DNA of 28,474 nt from DASPKM01 sp036402175 (GCA_036402175.1 DASWTK010000144.1:1-28474), one strand, 5' to 3'; numbered from the stretch's first letter, positions 9,701 through 17,549 are shown. The notes: a model not told the origin generated them from the letters alone. A program made the numbers and translations.

Positions 9701-9757
9701 TTTCAAAAGGCGTTTTCCCGGGAGATCGGATGGGACGGAATTTATATTTTTTTGCAT
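6719..9757 (-). CDS. secreted Asp-box (BNR/sortilin-type) beta-propeller protein with T9SS sorting domain
   Basis: A 1012-residue exported protein. A basic 32-residue n-region precedes a hydrophobic segment (about 33-50), an unusually long-tailed signal peptide or anchor. Residues from about 130 carry many Asp-box motifs of the form S-x-D/N-x-G-x-x-W (SQNGGVSW 165-172, STNNGQTW 226-233, SADGGNSW 285-292, and weaker ones later), each marking a blade of a beta-propeller like those of sortilin/VPS10, GH74 xyloglucanases and sialidases. Residues about 930-1012 are a type A T9SS sorting domain (SIFPSI, IQVFSSSGQLL, LPAGTYILSI, ending FTRKFVKL). It is therefore probably exported through the gliding-associated secretion system and released or surface-attached. 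Enzymatic activity cannot be claimed; many such proteins are labelled glycosyl hydrolase only by Asp-box similarity. Confidence 0.9.
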   Translation of the reverse strand: MQKNINSVPSDLPGKRLLKDRLRHKKNLFNSSAGIFLILIMFSAAAFLLMKNSTNETPIPEKSQDEKEQRAAFSEERWKREFKMLRDPVLGIIPAGIHEKEKMQARNIPAKIEEISMSETGVTNQNNYLPVGPNNIGGRTRAIAFDKRNNQVIIAGCVSGGIMRSQNGGVSWTRVSPADDIHNLTALAQDPRPGSEDVWYAGGGEHLGNSASADGATFMGHGVWKSTNNGQTWTRLTLNIAGLPVPAGGFTLEVFDHPFDFVHRIIVNPVNGHVYVAGHRRLIRSADGGNSWEIAFNTATGATSANGQMDVTCTSTGKLYLALNGGSPDLALRGVWTSNNGNPGSWTRFAGGQVLNVDSVPGWRGNDYTNPLTKRILLALAPSSQNLLYVLYENGLDQGGPAPQPEVDMFRFNATSNSWTNLSANMPDFPNGDREGVDPIAIQGGYDMMVYVKPDDPNTVILGGTCLYRSTNGFTSTAGTAWIGGYGNTLPTLTIYPNSHPDMHAIAFDPSNPNRVIAADDGGLQVTSDITTTISATVPVAWTMVRNYQTLQYYHIAMDPGQGRNNFIGGSQDNGTHVRDADLILGGRPGDRPDINDHARIVGGDGGAAGFGRTTGSAQLAYMSSQLGDIYRATFSGGVSAFNNIKPTGLTPNPSNPGGSGDFITYFKIDFDNSDILYYVNFNRLFRTTNAGSVTSSTWTELTGTGAAVNPSNPTSGTNISISALEMSRGEYQASHVLYIGTDNGRILRLDDPKNAVPGATPVNITPSQLTGLGAVYISDIAVNPKNDNEIMAVVSNYSANNNTAINIWWTNNAKSASPTWRLAEGNLTMPSVRSCMIVTKRDATNQPVTEYYVGTSVGLYSAVDIATTLQNNGQVNWVREGGDVLNYAVVSTMDYRPQDNVLLVGTHGNGLFYTNIGTPDAGGQAPGDNFISSIFPSITRGNSLRYTIGNTFEVQSIIIQVFSSSGQLLQTGTDAYRSNSISLTHLPAGTYILSIVSKDGKYKFTRKFVKL

Positions 9758-9875
9758 AAAAGCAGTTTCGGACTATTAATGGGCCGGTAATCTGAAAAAT
9801 TACTAAACAACTTCTTACCCGGCAAGCGATACGAAAATATTAAGAATTTAGTTGGCTTAACTTTTCCTGTTCGGC

Positions 9876-9905
9876 GTTGTTTGTGGTATTTCACATTTAT
9901 CTTTG
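9876..9905 (+). promoter_or_regulatory. predicted Bacteroidota promoter for mfd
   Basis: An exact TAnnTTTG core (TATCTTTG, 9898-9905) lies 52 bp before the mfd start. GTTG at 9876-9879, 18 nt upstream, is an acceptable match to the -33 TTTG element. Confidence 0.55.
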
Positions 9906-9957
9906 CGGCCCACCTGCTTGTTTTGAATAGCAAACCAGCAGGCGGGTCAAGAGAGAT

Positions 9958-12900
9958 ATGAATTTGCAGGTGTTGCAGGATGCTTATATTAATAGTCCCC
10001 GCCTTTTTCAATTGGCGGACAGGATCACTTTGTCCCAACCCCAGCGGGTTTATCTCAAAAATCTCCATGGCAGTTCAGCCAATTTCGTTATCAGCGCCAT
10101 ATTCCAGCATCCCACGTGCAGCCAGCTCAATCACCTGGTGATCTGTGAAGATGCGGAAAGGGCCGCTTATTTTTATAACGATCTCGAAAACCTTACAAAC
10201 GCGCTTGATCTTTTTTATTTTCCTTCATCATTTAAGAACAGGAAAAATTTCCGGTTGCTCAACAGCAGCCACGTAATGCTGAGGACCGAAGCATTGATGA
10301 AGTGGAGCGCGGGTGGCAATAAAAAGATCATCGTTACTTATCCTGAAGCGCTGTTCGAGAAAGTGGTAATGCCCAAAACGCTTTCAGGAAATATCATCGC
10401 TATCAAGTCGGGCGATCTGCTGGATGTTGATGGAGTAATGGAGAAACTGGTGAACTATGGGTTCGTGCGCACCGATTTTGTTTACGAGCCGGGTCAGTTC
10501 GCGTTAAGAGGAGGCATACTCGATATATATTCATTCGGAAATGAAAAACCTTACCGCATTGAATTATTTGGGAATGATGTGGACTCCATTCGCATTTTCG
10601 ATCCCGAATCGCAGCTGAGCGAACGAAAGCTGTTACAGGTAAGCATCATACCGAATGTTGAAACGCAGTTCGACAACGCGGAAAAGATTTCACTGCTCGA
10701 TTTCCTGCCGGAGAATACGGTAGTATGGACGCAGGACTGGGAATTGACGCGCGACCGGTTGCTGACGCAGGAAGAAGACCTGCAGCTGTTCCTTGAGCTG
10801 AAAGCTTCATTACCGAAACCGCAGGAAGAGGAAGATAATCTTGAAGCGATTGATGCGCAGCCGGCCGACTTCACCACGCTTGCCGATTTTGAATCGAAGT
10901 TGCTTGAAAGGCACATCGTTGAATTTGGTTACCGTTCATTTCTGAATACAGGATTACAAACCGAGATCGAGTTCTCTACCCGTCAGCAACCTGCGTTCAA
11001 CCGCCAGTTCGATCTGTTGATAAAGGACCTGCGTTCGTGGGAGAGCAAGCAATACCAGTTATTCCTGTTTGCCGAAAATCCGCGTCAGCTTGAAAGACTG
11101 CACAGCATATTTGAGGATCTGAAAGCAGATATACATTTTACACCGGTCCCGAATTCAATTCATGAAGGCTTTATAGACGATGGGCTGAAGATGGTGTGCT
11201 ACACCGATCACCAGATATTCCAGCGTTACCATAAATACAAGGTAAAGCAGGCATATAATAAGAACAAAGCTATTACGCTTCGCACATTGCGCGAGCTGCA
11301 GCCAGGTGATTACGTCACGCACATTGATCATGGTGTTGGCATCTACAGCGGCTTACAGAAGATTGAGATGAACGGGAAGATCCAGGAAGCTGTGCGCATC
11401 ATTTATAAGGACAGCGATATCCTGTATGTGAACATTCATTCGCTTCACAAGATCGCGAAGTATACCGGGAAGGAAGGAACTGTTCCGAAGGTGAACAAAC
11501 TTGGAAGCGATGCATGGCAGAAACTGAAAGAGAAAACCAAAACGAAGGTCAAGGAGCTCGCGTTCGACCTGATACAGCTTTACGCACAGCGAAAAGCACA
11601 GCAGGGTTTTCAGCATTCGCCGGATAATTATATGCAGACGGAGCTGGAAGCTTCGTTCATTTATGAAGATACTCCCGACCAGAGCAAAGCAACAGCCGAT
11701 GTGAAGAAGGATATGGAATCACCATCACCGATGGACAGGCTGGTGTGTGGCGATGTTGGTTTTGGAAAGACCGAGATAGCTATACGCGCGGCCTTCAAAA
11801 CCTGCATTGATGGAAAACAGGCGGCAGTGCTGGTGCCTACAACGATCCTTGCATTTCAGCACTATAAGACCTTCAGTGACCGATTGCGTGATTTTCCTGT
11901 GACGGTAGATTATGTGAACAGGTTTAAATCGGCTAAAGAAAAAAAGGAAACTTACAGAAAGCTGGCCGAAGGCAAGATCGATATAATAATAGGTACACAT
12001 GCGCTGCTTGGAAAAGAAGTAAAGTTCAAAGACCTTGGATTGCTGGTGGTGGATGAAGAGCAGAAATTTGGAGTAGGGCATAAAGAGAAGATCAAGACCA
12101 TCAAAACAACTGTTGACAGCCTTACGCTAACGGCTACCCCTATCCCAAGGACGCTCCAGTTCAGCCTCATGGGTGCGCGTGACCTGAGCATCATCAACAC
12201 ACCTCCGCCAAACAGGCAACCCATTCAGACGGAAGTGCATATTTACAATGAGGACTTCATCCGTGATGCTATTTATTATGAAACGGAGAGAGGAGGGCAG
12301 ATCTTTTTCATCCATAACCGGATACAGGGATTAGCGGAAATGGCGGCGACCATTCAGGCGTTATGTCCCGACCTGAGCATTGGCTACGCGCACGGCCAGA
12401 TGGAAGGTCATGAGCTGGAAGAGCGCATCATGGATTTTATCGACCGCAAATATGATGTACTGGTGTGCACCAATATTGTGGAGAGTGGAGTTGACATTGC
12501 AAACGTGAATACGATCATAGTCAACAATGCGCACCAGTTTGGACTGAGCGACCTGCATCAGCTGCGTGGCCGGGTTGGAAGAAGCAACAGGAAAGCATTC
12601 TGTTATCTCCTGGCGCCTTCGATGAGCACATTGCCGAATGATTCGCGCAGGAGGCTGCAGACCCTGGAGCAGCACAGTGAGCTGGGTAGCGGATTCCAGA
12701 TTGCAATGCGTGACCTTGATATTCGTGGCGCAGGCAATATGCTTGGCGGTGAACAGAGCGGTTTCATGGCGGAGATCGGATTTGAAATGTACCAGAAGGT
12801 ATTGGATGAAGCGATCAGGGAATTGAAGCGTACCTCGTTCAAGGAATTGTTTAAGGAAGAGATTTCGAAACAGGACGATTATGTGCAGGATTGCACGATC

Positions 12901-13359
12901 GATACTGACCTGGAGATACTGATACCTGACGAGTATGTAGAAAGCATTACAGAACGGCTTTCATTATACACGCGGCTTGATAATTCGGAGAACGAAGAAG
13001 AGTTGCAGTTGTTCAGCGCTGAGCTGGAAGATCGGTTTGGTCCTGTACCGCCTCCGGTGGTCGACCTGCTCGACACGATCCGTTCGCGCAAGGTGGCAGT
13101 GGAACTGGGTTTTGAAAAAATGATATTGAAAAATGATGTGCTGAGATGTTATTTCATCAGCAGGCCTGACTCACCTTATTTTGAATCGGATCTGTTCCAG
13201 CGTATACTTCGTTACATACAGACAGAAACCAACAAGGCCAGGCTTAAGCAGGTTGGCAAGTTCTTCGTGCTGCAGGTAAATGATATACGGGATATGAAGC
13301 AAATGCTGACCTTCCTTAAAAGGATGAATGAGTTTGTGGGCGCAGTTGAGGTGAGTTAA
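9958..13359 (+). CDS. mfd: transcription-repair coupling factor
   Basis: A 1133-residue Mfd, full length for the family. Order of parts: UvrB-like N-terminal module (1 to about 300) with YFYNDLEN and GQFALRGGILDIYS; RNA-polymerase-interacting domain from about 442 (LQPGDYVTHIDHGVGIYSGL); RecG-like translocase with Walker A GDVGFGKT (598-605), DEEQ box (699-702), TATPIPRTLQ, and helicase motif VI QLRGRVGR (868-875); and the C-terminal regulatory (TRCF) domain at about 1000-1100. Mfd pushes stalled RNA polymerase off damaged DNA and recruits UvrA for nucleotide excision repair. It appears to be a single-gene transcript: its own promoter lies upstream and an AT-rich palindrome follows the stop. 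Confidence 0.98.
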   Translation: MNLQVLQDAYINSPRLFQLADRITLSQPQRVYLKNLHGSSANFVISAIFQHPTCSQLNHLVICEDAERAAYFYNDLENLTNALDLFYFPSSFKNRKNFRLLNSSHVMLRTEALMKWSAGGNKKIIVTYPEALFEKVVMPKTLSGNIIAIKSGDLLDVDGVMEKLVNYGFVRTDFVYEPGQFALRGGILDIYSFGNEKPYRIELFGNDVDSIRIFDPESQLSERKLLQVSIIPNVETQFDNAEKISLLDFLPENTVVWTQDWELTRDRLLTQEEDLQLFLELKASLPKPQEEEDNLEAIDAQPADFTTLADFESKLLERHIVEFGYRSFLNTGLQTEIEFSTRQQPAFNRQFDLLIKDLRSWESKQYQLFLFAENPRQLERLHSIFEDLKADIHFTPVPNSIHEGFIDDGLKMVCYTDHQIFQRYHKYKVKQAYNKNKAITLRTLRELQPGDYVTHIDHGVGIYSGLQKIEMNGKIQEAVRIIYKDSDILYVNIHSLHKIAKYTGKEGTVPKVNKLGSDAWQKLKEKTKTKVKELAFDLIQLYAQRKAQQGFQHSPDNYMQTELEASFIYEDTPDQSKATADVKKDMESPSPMDRLVCGDVGFGKTEIAIRAAFKTCIDGKQAAVLVPTTILAFQHYKTFSDRLRDFPVTVDYVNRFKSAKEKKETYRKLAEGKIDIIIGTHALLGKEVKFKDLGLLVVDEEQKFGVGHKEKIKTIKTTVDSLTLTATPIPRTLQFSLMGARDLSIINTPPPNRQPIQTEVHIYNEDFIRDAIYYETERGGQIFFIHNRIQGLAEMAATIQALCPDLSIGYAHGQMEGHELEERIMDFIDRKYDVLVCTNIVESGVDIANVNTIIVNNAHQFGLSDLHQLRGRVGRSNRKAFCYLLAPSMSTLPNDSRRRLQTLEQHSELGSGFQIAMRDLDIRGAGNMLGGEQSGFMAEIGFEMYQKVLDEAIRELKRTSFKELFKEEISKQDDYVQDCTIDTDLEILIPDEYVESITERLSLYTRLDNSENEEELQLFSAELEDRFGPVPPPVVDLLDTIRSRKVAVELGFEKMILKNDVLRCYFISRPDSPYFESDLFQRILRYIQTETNKARLKQVGKFFVLQVNDIRDMKQMLTFLKRMNEFVGAVEVS

Positions 13360-13360
13360 T

Positions 13361-13459
13361 TAAAAATGTAAAATGTAAAATGTAAAATGTAAAATGAAGA
13401 AAGTCCCTGATTTCAGGAACTTATTTTGAATTTTACATTTTGAATTTTACATTTTACAT
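13361..13459. repeat. AT-rich palindrome made of AAAATGT heptads
   Basis: Directly after the mfd stop, AAAATGT is repeated four times with a partial fifth copy (13363-13396). A central imperfect hairpin follows (AAGTCCCTGA 13401-13410 with TCAGGAACTT 13413-13422). The other side (13423-13459) is made of the complementary units ATTTTGA and ATTTTAC. The whole forms an almost 100-bp imperfect palindrome. It may end mfd transcription or be a dispersed genomic repeat; see findings. Confidence 0.85.
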
Positions 13460-13497
13460 CCCCATCTAAATTCATTAATTTAATTTAAAATTATTTT

Positions 13498-13872
13498 ATG
13501 ACTACCCAACAAACCTCCTATCTCGGATCGGAAGAACAACCCGCGTATGTTCCTAGCAGTGATGAGCGGACGATGGCTATTCTGAGTCATGTACTTTGCC
13601 TTGTGGTGTGGTTGTTTGCGCCGCTGATTATTTACCTGATCAAAAAAGACGAATCTACTTTTGTGGCTTTCCATGCGAAGGAGTCGCTCAATTTTCAGCT
13701 CACAGTTTTCGTACTGGCGCTTATCTGCATTCCACTGGTGCTGATCCTGATTGGAGTGCTGCTGTTGTGGTTATTGGGAATTATATCAACCATACTTGTG
13801 ATAGTAGCTACGATCAGGGCGAGTGAGAACAAGCTCTACCGTTATCCGATCAACTTCCGATTCATTAAATGA
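13498..13872 (+). CDS. DUF4870 family small membrane protein
   Basis: A 124-residue protein with a hydrophilic N-terminus (about 1-24) and three hydrophobic segments: about 26-48 (AILSHVLCLVVWLFAPLIIYLI), 66-92 and 93-107. The pattern SDERTMAILSHV...APLIIYLIKKDESTFVAFHAKESLNFQLT is characteristic of the DUF4870/Tic20-like family: the lysine-rich loop followed by a second helix beginning with HAKESLNFQ. Function is unknown. The gene starts 38 bp after the AT-rich palindrome in a very AT-rich leader and ends 17 bp from the convergent acetyltransferase gene. Confidence 0.88.
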   Translation: MTTQQTSYLGSEEQPAYVPSSDERTMAILSHVLCLVVWLFAPLIIYLIKKDESTFVAFHAKESLNFQLTVFVLALICIPLVLILIGVLLLWLLGIISTILVIVATIRASENKLYRYPINFRFIK

Positions 13873-13889
13873 TGTTGAAACAAGGGAGG

Positions 13890-14318
13890 CTATAAGTCCT
13901 TTTCCATGGTGACGTGAGGAATTGTCAGTTCCTGAAATTCAGAACTTGTTATTTTGTAGCCAAGCTTTTCATAAAAGCCGGTGGCTGTTTTTCGCGCATG
14001 CATCATTATTTTCGAGTATCCGAGGTCGCGACTAATGTTCTCCGCGAATGCCATCAGAGCCCGTCCGATACCTTTTCCCTGAAGATTATTCAGTACTGCC
14101 ATTTGCCGCAAACGCATTTTTTTGTTGTCCTGCTTCACCAGCATACAGCATCCGAGCATCTGATCATCTTCGAACGCGCCGATCAGCACAACATCTTTTT
14201 CCTTTTCAAGTTCCTCAGGTGAGAAGTTCAGGCCTAGCGGTTTACGCAGTATATTATACCGCAGATTGATCATCTGCTGGTATTCTTTCGAGCCATGGTC
14301 TATCATCTTGAGGGCCAT
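13890..14318 (-). CDS. GNAT family N-acetyltransferase
   Basis: A 142-residue single-domain acetyltransferase. The acetyl-CoA pyrophosphate-binding motif A is RLRQMAVLNNLQGKGIGRALM, with QGKGIG at 80-85. Motif B includes GFYEKLGYKI (114-123), and the C-terminal HVTMEKDL matches the ending of many members. The substrate cannot be inferred; it could be a protein N-terminus, an amine metabolite or an antibiotic. The start used is the first Met; Met5 is an alternative. It is convergent with the DUF4870 gene and divergent from acpP. Confidence 0.88.
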   Translation of the reverse strand: MALKMIDHGSKEYQQMINLRYNILRKPLGLNFSPEELEKEKDVVLIGAFEDDQMLGCCMLVKQDNKKMRLRQMAVLNNLQGKGIGRALMAFAENISRDLGYSKIMMHARKTATGFYEKLGYKITSSEFQELTIPHVTMEKDL

Positions 14319-14461
14319 GTTGCAATATACGATTTTGAATGAACCGCGATTACGGAAGCCCGTGAATCATGTTTTTTTTCCATGTTTCAGGCTCGTGGAA
14401 AAACAAAGAAAATATGTTTTTGAGAACATTCAGAAAAAAATGGTGATTTATTCAAAAACCA

Positions 14462-14469
14462 TATTTTTG
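14462..14469 (+). promoter_or_regulatory. -7 element of the probable acpP promoter
   Basis: TATTTTTG matches TAnnTTTG exactly and lies 24 bp before the acpP start. No convincing TTTG -33 element is found at the usual distance. Confidence 0.5.
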
Positions 14470-14493
14470 CAGCCGTAACTAAACTTTACAAAA

Positions 14494-14730
14494 ATGTCTG
14501 ACATCGCAACCAGAGTAAAAAAGATAATTGTTGATAAGCTTGGTGTTGAAGAAGGGGAAGTAACAAATGAAGCTTCATTTACAAATGATTTAGGTGCCGA
14601 TTCTCTGGACACCGTTGAACTGATCATGGAATTCGAAAAAGAATTCAATATTTCAATCCCTGACGAACAAGCTGAAACAATCACTACTGTTGGCCAGGCT
14701 GTTGCGTATCTTGAGGAGCATGCCAAATAA
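14494..14730 (+). CDS. acpP: acyl carrier protein
   Basis: A 78-residue acidic helical protein with the invariant DSL motif; Ser37 receives the 4'-phosphopantetheine arm. Sequence around it is LGADSLDTVELIMEFEKEF, the textbook ACP helix II. It carries growing acyl chains for fatty acid synthesis in the cytoplasm. FabF, which condenses acyl-ACP, is encoded 96 bp downstream, and rnc after that, the common acpP-fabF-rnc order. A hairpin between acpP and fabF may give extra ACP message. Confidence 0.98.
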   Translation: MSDIATRVKKIIVDKLGVEEGEVTNEASFTNDLGADSLDTVELIMEFEKEFNISIPDEQAETITTVGQAVAYLEEHAK

Positions 14731-14756
14731 GTTGAATTATCAGGCATAAACTTATT

Positions 14757-14797
14757 AATCCGCCTTTCGAAAGCATTAAAAGCTCCGAAGGCGGATT
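14757..14797 (+). terminator. hairpin between acpP and fabF, possible partial terminator
   Basis: AATCCGCCTT (14757-14766) pairs perfectly with AAGGCGGATT (14788-14797), with further partial pairing inside. Only a short T run (ATTTGT) follows, so it looks like a leaky terminator or an mRNA 3'-end stabiliser rather than a full stop. Confidence 0.6.
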
Positions 14798-14826
14798 TGT
14801 CACTTAAAATATCCGGGTAAACCATT

Positions 14827-16077
14827 ATGGAGCTCAAACGAGTTGTAGTAACAGGTATAGGAGCGATCACTCCTTTAGGCAATAGTTTGCAGGAATATTG
14901 GAAAGGCCTGATAAACGGTGTATCCGGAGCTGATTTTATTACTCAGTTCGATGCATCGAAATTCAAGACAAGGTTTGCCTGTGAACTGAAGAATTTTGAT
15001 CCTCTTAATTATCTGGAAAAAAAAGAAGCGCGCAAGATCGACCGTTTTTCACAAACGGCATTGGCAACAAGCGATCAGGCCGTAGCCGATGCTGGTATTA
15101 ATGGTCAGAACGTGAATACCGACCGTGTAGGTGTGGTATTCGCCAGCGGCATTGGAGGCTTATCCACTTTCCAGGAAGAAGTGATGAATTACGCGAAGGG
15201 CGATGGCACTCCGCGATTCAATCCCTTTTTCATACCCAAAATGATCCTTGACATTGCGGCTGGGCATATCTCCATGCGGCATGGCTTCAGGGGTCCCAAT
15301 TTTGCGGTGGTAAGCGCCTGCGCTTCCTCTACCAATGCCATCATGGAGGCCTATAATCTGTTACGGCTTGGCAAAGCCGATGTAATTCTAGCCGGTGGAT
15401 CCGAAAGTGTGATCTGCGAAGCCGGAGTGGCTGGATTCAATGCCATGAAAGCATTAAGCGAGCGCAACGATGATCCTAAGACTGCAAGTCGCCCTTACGA
15501 CAAGGAACGCGATGGATTTGTAATGGGAGAGGGCGCCGGCGTTGTTGTTATGGAAGAGCTTGGTCATGCCATAAGAAGAGGCGCAAAGATTTATTGTGAG
15601 ATTGCCGGAACCGGAGCTACTGCCGACGCGCATCATATCACGGCGCCCCATCCTGAAGGACTCGGCGCAAAGAATGTGATGCTCGAAGCGCTGGACGATG
15701 CCGGAATGCGTCCTGAAGATATCGACTACATAAATACCCACGGAACTTCAACCCCTCTCGGAGACATAGCAGAGGTAAAGGCGATCATGGATGTATTTGG
15801 TGATCACGCCTTTAATCTGAATATCAGTTCCACGAAATCAATGACCGGCCATTGCCTGGGCGCGGCCGGAGTAATTGAAGCTATTGCCTGCATTATGAGT
15901 GTGGTGGACGACAGGATTCCCCCAACCATCAATCATTTTACCGACGATCCGGAGCTGGATCCGAGATTAAATTTTACATTCGGGCAGGCGCAGCAGAAAA
16001 CGGTTCGTGCAGCATTAAGTAATACCTTCGGATTCGGAGGGCATAATGCCTGCGTGATCGTAAAGAAATATACCTGA
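14827..16077 (+). CDS. fabF: beta-ketoacyl-[acyl-carrier-protein] synthase II
   Basis: A 416-residue condensing enzyme of fatty acid elongation. The catalytic triad is visible: Cys165 in VSACASST, His305 in NTHGTST and His342 in KSMTGHCLGAAG, with the conserved Lys337. The N-terminus KRVVVTGIGAITPLG and C-terminus NTFGFGGHNACVIVKK are typical of FabF. It condenses malonyl-ACP with acyl-ACP and would use the ACP encoded just upstream. Length is normal (about 410-418). FabB is less likely given the closeness to acpP and the overall sequence. Confidence 0.97.
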   Translation: MELKRVVVTGIGAITPLGNSLQEYWKGLINGVSGADFITQFDASKFKTRFACELKNFDPLNYLEKKEARKIDRFSQTALATSDQAVADAGINGQNVNTDRVGVVFASGIGGLSTFQEEVMNYAKGDGTPRFNPFFIPKMILDIAAGHISMRHGFRGPNFAVVSACASSTNAIMEAYNLLRLGKADVILAGGSESVICEAGVAGFNAMKALSERNDDPKTASRPYDKERDGFVMGEGAGVVVMEELGHAIRRGAKIYCEIAGTGATADAHHITAPHPEGLGAKNVMLEALDDAGMRPEDIDYINTHGTSTPLGDIAEVKAIMDVFGDHAFNLNISSTKSMTGHCLGAAGVIEAIACIMSVVDDRIPPTINHFTDDPELDPRLNFTFGQAQQKTVRAALSNTFGFGGHNACVIVKKYT

Positions 16078-16178
16078 CCTTTCCTAAGAATATTCATTTC
16101 CACTGGAGCTCTGCAATAAAAGTAGCTGGCGGACTGTTTATTATTTTTAACCCATAACAAAAATCCTAGCTTGACATT

Positions 16179-16916
16179 GTGGGAATCCTGGATCGTTTTG
16201 TAAAGAGGAAGGCTGAAGAAAAAGCATTTCGAAAGCAACTTGAGAATGTGCTGGGATTCCGGCCGTCGAAGATATCATTATATAAAACGGCGCTTACTCA
16301 CCGTTCAGTGAGGGATAGCGCGGATGAAAACAATGAACGGCTCGAATACCTGGGCGATGCCATCCTCAGCGGCATCATAGCCGATTTTCTATTCAAGAGG
16401 TATCCCTACAAAGAAGAAGGTTTTCTGACTGAGATGCGAAGCAAAATGGTGAACCGCAACCAGTTGAACGAGCTCGCAATCAAGATGGGCATCAAAAAGA
16501 TCACCTATTTCAACAAATTCGACAATTCGCTTAAGATGAGCCAGATATTTGGCAATACGCTTGAGGCAATGGTCGGAGCCGTTTACCTTGACAAAGGATT
16601 CAAGGAGACCAAACAATGGGTGATCCGCCAGATCATTCTTCCGCATCTATTCATGGATGACCTGGAATTGCTTGAAATAAATCACAAGAACAAACTTTAC
16701 GGTTGGGCGAACAAGAATGGTAAGAACCTGGAATTTGAAACCCTCGACGAGCGCATTGAAAGCGGTCGACGCCTGTTTACGGTAGGCGCTGTGGTAGACG
16801 GCGAGCTGATTTCGGAGGGTAAAGCCTTCAATAAAAAAGATGCAAGCCAGATTGCAGCCCAGCTGGCGTTGGATAAGCTGGGATTGAATAAGTCGGAGAA
16901 CATCGTTGAAGAATAA
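16179..16916 (+). CDS. rnc: ribonuclease III
   Basis: A 245-residue double-strand-specific endoribonuclease that processes rRNA and other structured RNA. It starts at a GTG, the only reasonable start for this frame. The RNase III signature NERLEYLGDA is at 52-61, supplying Glu53, Glu56 and Asp60; the second acidic site is GNTLEAMVGAVYLD, with Glu129. The position matching E. coli Asp114 is Asn126. The C-terminal double-stranded-RNA-binding domain covers about 172-237 (NKLYGWANKNG ... DASQIAAQLALDKLG). It lies 101 bp after fabF in the common order. Confidence 0.96.
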   Translation: MGILDRFVKRKAEEKAFRKQLENVLGFRPSKISLYKTALTHRSVRDSADENNERLEYLGDAILSGIIADFLFKRYPYKEEGFLTEMRSKMVNRNQLNELAIKMGIKKITYFNKFDNSLKMSQIFGNTLEAMVGAVYLDKGFKETKQWVIRQIILPHLFMDDLELLEINHKNKLYGWANKNGKNLEFETLDERIESGRRLFTVGAVVDGELISEGKAFNKKDASQIAAQLALDKLGLNKSENIVEE

Positions 16917-16994
16917 ACACACGGGTATTTAACCCTTCCTTCCTGTGCCACGGATATCTACCCCTTTCTGCCTTTGCCCCCAGCATTCAATTAA

Positions 16995-17396
16995 CTATTT
17001 TTTCTCCATGCACAGTTCTACCAGCACCCCGTTTGTATTACGGGGATGAAGAAAACATACCAGTTTGTTATCGGCTCCATCCTTTGGCTGCTCGTTCAGC
17101 AGTGTAAACCCGGCAGCCTTCAGTCTTTCCATTTCAGCATGGATATCGTCCACTTCGAAAGCAATATGATGAATCCCCTCGCCTTTTTTGTCGATATACC
17201 GGGCAATCACCCCTTCGCTACTGGTGCTTTCCAGGAGCTCCAGTTTTGAATCGCCGGTCCTGAAAAAGGCCGTTTTAACCTTTTCGGAGGCAACGATCTC
17301 GGTTTTGTAACAGGTACTGTTCAGCAATTGCTCGAACAGGGGAATTGAGGTTTCCAGGTTCTTAACTGCCAGCCCTATGTGTTCGATTTTATACAT
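16995..17396 (-). CDS. mce: methylmalonyl-CoA epimerase
   Basis: A 133-residue glyoxalase-fold (VOC) protein with two beta-alpha-beta-beta-beta halves. It opens with IEHIGLAVKNLE, and its second half opens with GEGIHHIAFEVDDI. Likely metal ligands are His6, a His of the HH pair at 76-77, and Glu127 in VELC; ELLE (53-56) fills the fourth position. It interconverts the R and S forms of methylmalonyl-CoA, linking propionyl-CoA and succinyl-CoA. Closely related VOC enzymes exist, but length and motifs fit the epimerase. It is convergent with rnc and divergent from iscS. No mutase gene is present in the window. Confidence 0.92.
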   Translation of the reverse strand: MYKIEHIGLAVKNLETSIPLFEQLLNSTCYKTEIVASEKVKTAFFRTGDSKLELLESTSSEGVIARYIDKKGEGIHHIAFEVDDIHAEMERLKAAGFTLLNEQPKDGADNKLVCFLHPRNTNGVLVELCMEKK

Positions 17397-17486
17397 GATT
17401 TATTAAAAATAGTTTCAACTGGGCTATCTGCCTGATTTTCAGCATTTACGAATTTGGGAAATAGAACACTCCCGCCTTAATGCCCT

Positions 17487-17517
17487 TATGTTTATCGTTC
17501 TAATTGAACTAATTTTG
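17487..17517 (+). promoter_or_regulatory. predicted Bacteroidota promoter for the isc operon
   Basis: TAATTTTG (17510-17517) is an exact TAnnTTTG match 32 bp before iscS. TATG at 17487-17490, 19 nt upstream, is a one-mismatch fit to the -33 TTTG element. No IscR-type gene is present here, so control is unknown. Confidence 0.5.
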
Positions 17518-17549
17518 CGTTTAGTACAAAAGCAAATTAAGAACTAATT

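Noticed and set aside
13361..13459. CRISPR array
   Set aside because: The repeat is a 7-bp unit without spacers, arranged as a palindrome.
14366..14398. Imperfect palindrome GAATCATG ... CATGTTTC around an eight-T run, upstream of acpP
   Set aside because: Arms of seven matched pairs with a T-rich middle are easily met by chance in AT-rich intergenic DNA; no regulator nearby supports an operator.
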